Positions 51,158 to 63,100 of a stretch of 64,000 nt of DNA are shown here, one piece after another (the stretch's first letter is position 1; the number at the start of each line of letters is the position of its first letter). The notes under the pieces are model-generated. The model did no database searches. It had not been told where the DNA came from and worked only from the letters and a program-made list of their open reading frames with translations. A program made the translations under genes and the position numbers. The stretch is taken from contig OX439050.1 in assembly GCA_949317995.1 (NCBI GenBank), positions 47,741,777-47,805,776 of the forward strand, read 5' to 3'. Source of the DNA: Acholoe squamosa (Eukaryota > Annelida > Polychaeta > Phyllodocida > Polynoidae).

Positions 51158-54100
51158 CTACAAGCTAATTGTGTAGACAATGGCTGACACCAAGAGGATC
51201 ATATAGAGGACAGGCGTGAAATTCTTCATGTTGTTTGACGCCCCGGAGCAGTCTCCACAGGTACAAGGTGGTGTGTATGGAGACGTGATCTTAGGCACCT
51301 CGATAACCTTAGCATGTGACTGCAAATGTAAAAGAAAGAATGGCTTTATTTTGTCACTTGTCCAGAGAAACCAAGTCTACTAGTGGGTATAAATGTTTTG
51401 AATAAGGTCACTGTACTTAGTATATGATTGGGGATATTGAATGTGTTATTATAATTATATCAGGAATTCACGATTTTATAGATGCACTATGGGGAGTAGA
51501 TGAACCAGGACTGTATAGGTGCACTATGATAAGTCACCAGGACTGTATAGGTGCACTATATGTGATGAGCCACCAGGACTGTATAGGTGCACTATGATGA
51601 GTCACCAGGACTGTATAGGTGCACTATGATGAGCCACCAGGACTGTATAGGTGTACTAGGATGAGTCACCAGGACTGTATAGGTGCATCATGATGAGCCA
51701 CCAGGACTGTATAGGTGCACTATGATGAGCCACCAGGACTGTATAGGTACACTATGATGAGTCACCAGGACTGTATAGGTGCACTATGATGAGCCACCAG
51801 GACTGTATAGGTACACTATGATGAGTCACCAGGACTGTATAGGTGCACTATGATGAGTCACCAGGACTGTATAGGTGCACTATGATGAGTCACCAGGACT
51901 GTATAGGTGCACTATGATGAGTCACCAGGACTGTATAGGTGCACTATGATAAGTCACCAGGACTGTATAGGTGCACTATATGTGATGAGTCACCAGGACT
52001 GTATAGGTGCACTATGATGAGTCACCAGGACTGTATAGGTGCACTATGATAAGTCACCAGGACTGTATAGGTGCACTATATGTGATAAGTCACCAGGACT
52101 GTATAGGTGCACTATGATGAGTCACCAGGACTGTATAGGTGCACTATGATGAGTCACCAGGACTGTATAGGTGCACTATGATGAGTCACCAGGACTGTAT
52201 AGGTGCACTATGATGAGTCACCAGGACTGTATAGGTGCACTATGATAAGTCACCAGGACTGTATAGGTGCACTATATGTGATGAGTCACCAGGACTGTAT
52301 AGGTGCACTATGATGAGTCACCAGGACTGTATAGGTGCACTATAGTGAGTCACCAGGACTGTATAGGTGCACTATGATGAGCCACCAGGACTGTATAGGT
52401 GCACTATGATGAGTCACCAGGACTGTATAGGTGCACTATAGTGAGTCACCAGGACTGTATAGGTGCACTATGATGAGCCACCAGGACTGTATAGGTGCAC
52501 TATGATGAGTCACCAGGACTGTATAGGTGCACTATGATGAGTCACCAGGACTGTATAGGTGCACTATGATGAGTCACCAGGACTGTATAGGTGCACTATG
52601 ATGAGTCACCAGGACTGTATAGGTGCACTATGATGAGTCACCAGGACTGTATAGGTGCACTATGATAAGTCACCAGGACTGTATAGGTGCACTATATGTG
52701 ATGAGTCACCAGGACTGTATAGGTGCACTATGATGAGTCACCAGGACTGTATAGGTGCACTATAGTGAGTCACCAGGACTGTATAGGTGCACTATGATGA
52801 GCCACCAGGACTGTATAGGTGCACTATGATGAGTCACCAGGACTGTATAGGTGCACTATAGTGAGTCACCAGGACTGTATAGGTGCACTATGATGAGCCA
52901 CCAGGACTGTATAGGTGCACTATGATGAGTCACCAGGACTGTATAGGTGCACTATGATAAGTCACCAGGACTGTATAGGTGCACTATATGTGATGAGCCA
53001 CCAGGACTGTATAGGTGCACTATGATGAGTCACCAGGACTGTATAGGTGCACTATATGTGATGAGCCACCAGGACTGTATAGGTGCACTATGATGAGTCA
53101 CCAGGACTGTATAGGTGCACTATGATGAGCCACCAGGACTGTATAGGTGTACTAGGATGAGTCACCAGGACTGTATAGGTGCATCATGATGAGCCACCAG
53201 GACTGTATAGGTGCACTATGATGAGCCACCAGGACTGTATAGGTACACTATGATGAGTCACCAGGACTGTATAGGTGCACTATGATGAGTCACCAGGACT
53301 GTATAGGTGCACTATGATGAGTCACCAGGACTGTATAGGTGCACTATGATGAGTCACCAGGACTGTATACTTGCACTATGATGAGTCACCAGGACTGTAA
53401 AGGGTGCACTATGATGAGTCACCAGGACTGTATAGGTGCACTATGATGAGTCACCAGGACTGTATAGGTGCACTATGATAAGTCACCAGGACTGTATAGG
53501 TGCACTATATGTGATGAGCCACCAGGACTGTATAGGTGCACTATGATGAGTCACCAGGACTGTATAGGTGCACTATGATGAGCCACCAGGACTGTATAGG
53601 TGTACTATGATGAGTCACCAGGACTGTATAGGTGCACTATGATGAGCCACCAGGACTGTATAGGTACACTATGATGAGTCACCAGGACTGTATAGGTGCA
53701 CTATGATGAGTCACCAGGACTGTATAGGTGCACTATGATGAGTCACCAGGACTGTATAGGTGCACTATGATGAGTCACCAGGACTGTATAGGTGCACTAT
53801 GATAAGTCACCAGGACTGTATAGGTGCACTATGATAAGTCACCAGGACTGTATGGGTGCACTATATGTGATGAGTCACCAGGACTGTATAGGTGCACTAT
53901 GATGAGTCACCAGGACTGTATAGGTGCACTATGATAAGTCACCAGGACTGTATAGGTGCACTATATGTGATGAGTCACCAGGACTGTATAGGTGCACTAT
54001 GATGAGTCACCAGGACTGTATAGGTGCACTATGATGAGTCACCAGGACTGTATAGGTGCACTATAATGAGCCACCAGGACTGTATAGGTGCACTATGATT

Positions 54101-57100
54101 AGTCACCAGGACTGTATAGGTGCACTATGATGAGTCACCAGGACTGTATAGGTGCACTATATGTGATGAGCCACCAGGACTGTATAAGTGAACTATGATG
54201 AGTCACCAGGACTGTATAGGTGCACTATGATGAGTCACCAGGACTGTATAGGTGCACTATAATGAGCCACCAGGACTGTATAGGTGCACTATGATTAGTC
54301 ACCAGGACTGTATAGGTGCACTATGATGAGTCACCAGGACTGTATAGGTGCACTATGATAAGTCACCAGGACTGTATAGGTGCACTATATGTGATGAGCC
54401 ACCAGGACTGTATAGGTGCACTATGATGAGTCACCAGGACTGTATAGGTGCACTATGATGAGCCACCAGGACTGTATAGGTGCACTATGGTGAGTCACCA
54501 GGAATGTATAGGTGCACTATGACGAGTCACCAGGACTGTATAGGTGCACTATATGTGATGAGCCACCAGGACTGTATAGGTGCACTATGATGAGCCACCA
54601 GGACTGTATAGGTGCACTATAGTGAGTCACCAGGACTGTATAGGTGCATCATGATGAGCCACCAGGACTGTATAGGTGCACTATGATGAGCCACCAGGAC
54701 TGTATAGGTGCACTATGATGAGTCACCAGGACTGTATAGGTACACTATGATGAGTCACCAGGACTGTATAGGTGCACTAGGATGAGCCACCAGGAATGTA
54801 TAGATTCAGTATGGTAGCAAACAAGCTTGAACCGGATGGCATAATGCAGCCTAGCGACAGCTAATCTAGTGAAAATGGTATATTTTAGAAGTAATAAAGG
54901 CAATGGTCTCAAAATTAGAATCAACCTGAGTGAATCGACCTGAGTAGTAAATCAAAATACTGCCTATACTTACATCCAGTGGGTATTCCCCCTGATGACA
55001 GCCCAGTTGGACCTTGCCAGAGGTAACAGCCTTCTGGTACTTAGCCTTTGTCTCTGCATCACTGAACGTTCCAAGGGCCACTAGATAATTGTGAACTGGT
55101 GTGAACTCGTAGTCGGTGAGAAGAGCAAGCTCTCCTAAGAATTCAACATTGTATGGACTGCAGAGAGAGAGAGACAGGGAGGTGAGAACTTCCAAATATG
55201 GAATATATAGAAAAAGGAAACATTGTTTTGATGGATGTTTGAATAACCCTTTTGATCCACTGACGCATCATTGCAATATGCATGTACTCCCTCACTCATT
55301 CGCATAACCACTCAACCAGTCACTCACTCACCCATTCACCCGCTCAACTGCCCATTCACTATCCCACTCACCCATTCACTCACCCACTCACCCCATCACT
55401 CACCCAATCACTCACCCACTAGCTCAACCACCCTTCCATCTACTCACCAATATACACTCTCTCATTGACTCACCTACTCCCACAGCCACATATTTGAGGA
55501 CTACACCCCTTGCCATCTGTGTATGTGTAACAACAAAGTTGGATGTAACTATTAAGCTAATAGATGATGCATATCGGGGCCCTAGGGCTGTATATGCTGT
55601 ATATACCTGAGCCGCGGAGCGGCGAGGGTATATACAGCATATACAGCCCGTGGGCTCTGCGCGAAGCCATTGTTTTTGTTCCTTGACGGGACAGGTACCG
55701 CCGTGTTTACAGTCACTTTTCGTATGGAATCCAGCCATGACACGTCTTCAAAATAAAACATATACATCCTTAGATAGTCTAGATGATCCCTCCATACGTA
55801 TTATGTCCAATATATTCAAAATAAAGGAGAATCCATTGATTTTCCCAACGTACGCGAGTCGCGGTCCGGCCATTCCCACCCGCCTCCTTGTCCGGCGAAA
55901 GTGTGTCAGTGGCCCGGATGTAGATATAGGTCAACTGCTCGTCGTACAAGAAAGACGCCGAAACAATGGCTTCGCGCAGAGCGGCCACGGGAAAATCAAT
56001 GGATTCTTATTTATATCGAAGAAAATGGAGACAATTAGCACGCATTCCTCTTCTATGGATCAAAAACTTCTTAGGATTTCGATATTATAACATGAAAAGG
56101 TTGGTTTCAAGACGAAAACTGATTGAAAACATACGACTAGGACTCCAGGTTAGAAGTTATTTACCTTCGCATTGATTTTCATCACCGTTCAGTGTGGCGC
56201 TATGGCTAAGGCCTTCGCCTACCACCACTGCGGCCGGGGTTCGATCCTCATACGAGTTGGGACGATTTTTCACCATTGAAACAAAGGCGAGACAAAATTT
56301 CTATGTCCGCCAGCGTCTCCAAAAGTATTCTAAGTCCAACTTGACCTCGAAAAAGTATATACCAAAAATTTCAAAAATGCACATGGGTGGTATATGCAGA
56401 ATAATGCACGGCTAAAAGTTCTGCATATAAACCCACCGGAAGTGCCGAAATCGTGGTATAATAGTATTATATCCTAAGGGTAACACTTACACATATTTGA
56501 GGTCTAGACCCCCTGCCATCTGTGCCTGGGTTGGGGCAGAGTTACAGTTGGAAATGCTGAGTGCTGGGTAGTAGTAGAGGAAGGCGATGCACATCTCCTT
56601 TGTTGTCCCCAAACCTGCCTGTGTGAGTGAGTGTGAAGTATTAGGTAAAGACTAGTCTATTTTATGTTAATACAACAACCCCATAGGTTTAACTAAGGAA
56701 TGTCAGTCCTTAAATACACTCTCAGACCCACACCTTTGGTCAAATGACTTACTTGGATGCAGAATTAAATCGAGGGCTAGCGTCAACTATGGTCGACACC
56801 ATGGTGGGCCTAGCGTTGATTATAGTCTATGTCCATTATATAAGTTAATATGTTCGTTGGGAATATAATAATAATAATAAATATTATAATAAATATTATA
56901 ATAAAAACACAAGTGGAATAAGGAAGGAGACAGTGGGTTTGGTGAGAATTGACTTAGTCAATATCAATTTATTATTAATAAGACAATAATTTAATAATGC
57001 AATACAGTAATACAATATAACAAATATAACTACAATATATACAATAATAGATACAATATAACAATATAAATACAATATACAATGATAAAGATTTAAAAAT

Positions 57101-60100
57101 TAAAATTCCCGGCACCACCCAGCGTGGTGTGTGCCGCTCGAAGGATATACGCCAACTGACGGTTAATTTGGATCCCGCAGCTTTTATAGGCGCTCACTGT
57201 TTACTATGACGTCATACATACCAATGCGCGGCTGGAGGAAAAGTAGATCCAACCACTGCACATATTAATTATATATATATACACGGGTGTATATAGTCCC
57301 ATAAGTTAATATGTTCGTTGGGAATATAATAATAATAATAAATATTATAATAAATATTATAATAAAAACACAAGTGGAATAAGGAAGGAGACAGTGGGTT
57401 TGGTGAGAATTGACTTAGTCAATATCAATTCTGTACATGCCAAAAACCGCCAAACACAATGGATACACCATTCCACACTATAACATCACATCCAGAGCTA
57501 GTAGGTCTTGCTTAGAATCATGTAAATAATTATATACCACATTAGACTTCCAATTTGCTCTCTTTTTAATGTCATCGACCTTTAACCCAGAGTTCTTTAG
57601 AAGTGTAGCCCCACCATGTCGGAGTGAATGAGTTGAAACTCTGTAGGGAATATCACATTTTATAGACATAGCCTTCAACCTGGTATTAATATAATTATAA
57701 GTTAACGGTTTGTTACATATATTGAATAATAATCTACTTTTAGACTTCTTACAAATTTCCAAGTATCTAGCTGGACAAAGACCAGAATAATCATTTCTCT
57801 TCAAATACACCACATAAGGTTTCCTACCATACTGGTCAGTTTTAGAAGACTTGACATCAATGCGAATGCAGTCAACAGAGATAGAAACATTTTTAGATTC
57901 AAAGTTATGAGGGGAATCGACTACATGACCCACCCTGAACACACCTCGGTAGCACAATAGGATAGCTGACCAGAAGACTACATCCTCATACACAGACAAA
58001 TTCAATTTGGATTGATCTTCAGCATATCACTTGGAGTCAAAGGATTAGTTTTAATAGAAGAACATTTATAATTACGTTCAATACCATCCAGTGTCTTTTT
58101 TACAATAAAATTACCACTATAATCAGAATAACCTTTTAATTTCTGATAATACCATAACGCGGACAAGTAGTTCCGAACAGATACAGGTTTCATTTTATCT
58201 GACAAGTATACACTATACAAAGAGGCTTGAGAAGGAGAACAAGGTAGGGGAGTGAGGTCAAAAATTTTACAAAATTTTTTGTACCTACTAAATTGATGTT
58301 TGCGAACCTTACGTGTGGACTCTGCCACGCCCCTATACAAAAACCTTCTCCTTCTCCGCTCTAGCTCCCTCAGGCCTGGAATTATAACAGCACATGTTAT
58401 ATTCAGTTAAAACATTTCTACATTTCTTTGGGACACCCCTGTAATTTAGCCTAGACAAATGATCAGCTAAAATATTTTCCTCCGACCTAATATAAGTAGA
58501 ATATATTTCAATGTTATGTATAAAACATAGCCAAAAAATTTCCCTCAACCAAGACATACACAACTTATTCTTAGACCTACCGGTATTCAACATGGCCAAG
58601 ACTTGCATGTTGTCCGTAATGCAATGAACTCTGGTATTAGAAAACTTTTTCACCCAGCGCTTAAGGCCTATCATTACTGGATACAGCTCGTAAACATTTA
58701 TATTTCTATGGTGAAGTTTGATATTATCAAGGCTAGGGGCACGAACGAAATGATCTGTACAGTCTACCATAGGATTAGAGTCATTCCAAGTACCATAAAA
58801 ATAGTCTTTATCGAACCAGGCTCCAAAGCCCTGTACAGAGGAATCGGAATACATAGGGGTACATTCATTATCATTTAGAATAATATTTCTACAATTGAAA
58901 ATTCTACAAAAATCCCTCCACCACAGTAGGTCATTTTGAGTTTCCTCATTAAGTTTAATAACACCCCTACTCCTGGCTTTAGCACAAAGATCGAACAATC
59001 TCCTGCTGAAAGTTCTGCCACCACGAACTACTTGGGAGCAGAAGGACATCAAACCACCAATCTTTTGTAATGTCTTCTTAGATACGAATTTTCTACCCAA
59101 ACATTCGTCTATAGCCGAGCTCATTTTATCTAGCTTCTTCTGTGGAAGCGACAACTCCATAGCCGTAGAATCAATGGTTATACCTAGAAAAGTACACACC
59201 TGGCTGGGCTCAGTCACCTTCTCTTTAGATACCACAAACCCTAGATATTCCATACATTCAATCAGGATGTTCCTTTTATGTAAACAATCCTCCTCAGTCC
59301 GAGCTATGATAATAAAATCATCCAGGTAATTTACTATTCTATCTACACCATAAAATTTTGCAATAATAGTCAAAAAATCAGATATTCTACTGAATATATA
59401 TGGAGCACACTTTAGACCAAATGTCAAACGGTTACTTTCAAAAAACTCATCTCCATTGCCAAAATTCCACCTGAAGCCTTGATAGCCTACATGTGGGCCA
59501 TAAACGTTAATACTTCTATATGCAGACTTCAAATCCACCACACACATAAAGTCATTTCTATCAAGTTGGCAGGTAACAGTGTTAATAGAGTTATACGAGA
59601 AGCTTTTGGACGTTGTACTCATAAAGTTATTAATAGAGATATCCGCTGGCATACTGCAATCAGTGATGGGACGAAGCTTACCATTAGATTTTTCCACACC
59701 CCCTAGGGAGTGAATACATTTGGGTTTACATTCAGTTTTAGTAACCAAGCCTTGGTTCAACTCCTCCACAATAATGCTACACATCTCGTCATAAAATCTA
59801 CCTTCTAAAATAGACTTATAATTTTTACAATCATACGTTGTATCACACCCTGGGTCAATAATTTTGAAACCCTCGGTAAAACCACACCATAGAAAATCAG
59901 ACTCAATCTGATTGATATTAATAAGGTCTGACTGCCTGAGAAAACTAGCCAGCCGACACGGGAGTATCTGAGCCTTCCTACCATAAATGAAATGCTCACA
60001 CATACATACCCCATTTACACAACTGTCATAGACCCTGATGCTGGGTCTATTTAAACATTCCACCGTAAAAAGTGGTTCAGCCTCGCCCTGTACTGGGCAG

Positions 60101-63100
60101 CTATGAGAAATAAATAAATTCTTTGACAAATCACAAGAATTATAAATATTTACACTATCATTATTACCATTATCACCCGGAACGATAGAAACGGGGGGCT
60201 TAGGAGGGTCTACCGTACATACTAAATTAAAATCAGGCATCAAATTTTCAGATTTTAAAGTAGGACCCTGCCTAAGGGCTACACACTAATCCTTTTTGTT
60301 CTTCTGGCATTTTTCCTTGCCATGGCTAGGAGAATTACATACATCACAAACATGACGGTATTTACAGGGATCCTCCCTACAGCCTTCAGCTCTATTAAAA
60401 GCAAAACAAGTACGAGCTGACCTAGATTTGGAAGACTTGGACTTTGCCACCTGCCCCTTCTGGGCCTGAACGGTCCCGTCGTAAGACAAATACCTAAGGA
60501 TATCAGAGTTGTCCACCCTCTCAAATGCCTTCAACCCGTTTTTGTTTGCCCTATCCTTTACAGACTTGTCATATTTTGTTAAAGCTGATACCGTATAGAT
60601 TCTTGTACTCGATTTTTCGATCAGCATTTCAAGGTGGTCGAGCAAATGGAAAATATCCTCGCCCTCCTCATATTTGTCTTTCGCAAGACGTACATTTACC
60701 AGCATTAACCGTTCGATACAATCAATTTTAGACTTTTTATCTAAGTAATTCTTCTGATCGAACTCACCCCGGTGCCTTTTACGTGTAGAACGTGTGGTAT
60801 CAGTAGAGGAATCCCTTGAACAAGACGAATTTTTATCCCAATCCGACGACGTAGAACGGTCCCGTCGCCATCTTGGATTCTTGTCGTCATGGCTCCTCCG
60901 GTCACTAGGCGAGCGCTGTCTACGTCTCCCCCGTTGCTTGGTTACAGTGCATTTGGAATCCTGCGTCAAAACATCCCCACGTGAGTCCGCTCGACACGCC
61001 CCTTCTACCGGATTGTTCTGTTTAGCTGCTATGGTCTCAAGCAGATCTTTGATATCAGCAAGCTGGTCTTCCATTACCGTAGTCCTCTCCTCCAAATTGA
61101 TGAACGTCTGGTCAGCAGCTAGACCCAAATTAACTCCTGAAGCTTTTGGAATAGGTGACACTGGGTCAACCATATTTGGATCCGAGCTGCTCGAAGTCCT
61201 AGAGTTGGCCTTATTCCTCGTATTCTTTGTAATTTTCTTGGTACCAGGCTTAGCATTAGCCCCACCTGTCGATTTCCTACCCATATTGCAGGGTATTGTA
61301 CCGTAGAATTCGAAAAAACAAAGATTAAAATTAAAATTCCCGGCACCACCCAGCGTGGTGTGTGCCGCTCGAAGGATATACGCCAACTGACGGTTAATTT
61401 GGATCCCGCAGCTTTTATAGGCGCTCACTGTTTACTATGACGTCATACATACCAATGCGCGGCTGGAGGAAAAGTAGATCCAACCACTGCACATATTAAT
61501 TATATATATATACACGGGTGTATATAGTCCCATAGGATTTGTATAGGAATTGAAAATAGGCTCGTCCTCTGGGCACTATACTTTTTTCAGAGACCGTCCC
61601 TATGGCCAGGACGACTATCTTTGCTCTGCCCTCAAAGGGTTAAGGCATGCTCATGGTCTAAAAGCAACTAAATCTTTACTAATCGGATTAAATCCTTTTT
61701 ATCATAAGGCCCTAATTACAGGCCCATTTGACTGTCAAAAAGAAACGGGAGGGGGATCCCAGGATAATTTCAAAGATTATTCCATCTTGCAGTTTGAGTG
61801 ATCTTGTAATAGAAAATTTGGAATGCATAACATTGGTAACAAATGTTCAGAGAACGATATTTACCTAAGAATTATTATCATTAGGCCTATCTCTGTAATT
61901 CACTTAGAAATATATAGATTTTAATGTAACTCGTTCTGAAAGGTTAATTTGAACATGCCACGTTTTATGCATAGTCTAAAGGTTTTTGGCGGCATTTGAA
62001 ATAAGGATATGATACATTGTAATTATGGAAAATAATATTGAGTGGGCTACATTTAGAACCTTTAGCACTAAGGTCTGTGTTTTTCTGTTTGACTATGCAT
62101 TGGAAGGCTGAGAGTTTGGTTCTTGGTCTGGCCCAGCATGTTGCATTGCAAGTTTAGGATATACCATTCTGGGGCTGGCTACAAACACCTCCAGGAACCT
62201 TGTGGTAGTTTGAGAATAAATTCAAATAGGCAAATGCAAGAACCCTGCGCAATGAGCATGCCTAATAGGGGAATGGCCGACTGAATCTAAGCACTACTGA
62301 GTACAGATACATAGGGTACAAAGACTGCGGTAAGACCATAAAGATGACAGGGGATATCAATCCATCCTATAAGAGCAAGAAGAGTACAGCATGCATTATA
62401 AATGGTACCTACCACAGTTGCATAGTTCTTCTTAGATGTGTCATAGATGCACTCTACAAGAAGGTTATCTCCCTGCAACAGGAATATTCGATACATGTAT
62501 ATGTTGGAGCTATTCTGAATATGGCTAGCATCAAAAACCTGCTTATTATGGTGATTTTTTTTTTTTTAATAATCTTTCATTAAACTCATAAATCTAACAT
62601 TCGTTGTTTATTATGAAGGTACTTCATGAGGAAATATTCTATGGTTACTTTAGAAGATGATATAACTAGTCTGGTTTAACTATACTGGGTGCTTTTAAAT
62701 GCAGCTAGATTTTAAATGCAGCTAAATAAAAGCTTACATTTATGATTACCCTTCCCAACAGTGCTAAGACCACTCTGACAAAGCCTATTCAATTAGTGAT
62801 ATAATCGTATAGAGGAAGTGTAAGTTATTATCTATGAGCACCTGCTACAATCTACAGGATTTCAAACCATATTGACCATTGATCACAACATGTTGGGAAG
62901 GAACCTCCTGGAGAGAACAGGACTGTAATCCCTCAAACCATGTGGATGTTATATGTAGTTAAAATATAGCAGTGCACATTAGGCCTAAAAAATATTCTTG
63001 TGTTCAGATAACATAGCTGAAAAAATTAGAGTAGGTAGGTCGGATTTTATTTTTTTTTTAGATTGTTTTTTTTAAGTTCCTGGATGCCAAAAATGATATA

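Larger units (their letters stand above)
56840..61534 (-). mobile_element. Complete tyrosine-recombinase retrotransposon, PAT/Ngaro-like (4,695 bp)
   Basis: Read on the minus strand the order is A1 (61534-61331), gag-like ORF, reverse transcriptase/RNase H, tyrosine recombinase, B1 (57430-57302), A2 (57303-57100), spacer, B2 (56969-56841). This A1-ORFs-B1-A2-B2 arrangement is the split direct repeat structure of PAT and Ngaro elements in the DIRS order, which integrate through a recombinase and a circular intermediate without target duplication; none is seen here. The A copies (204 bp) and B copies (129 bp) look identical by eye, so insertion is recent. It lies in an intron of the monooxygenase gene in the same orientation. 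Confidence 0.9.

Noticed and set aside
51478-54803. CRISPR-like array
   Set aside because: Units are contiguous near-identical repeats without unique spacers in an intron of an animal gene.
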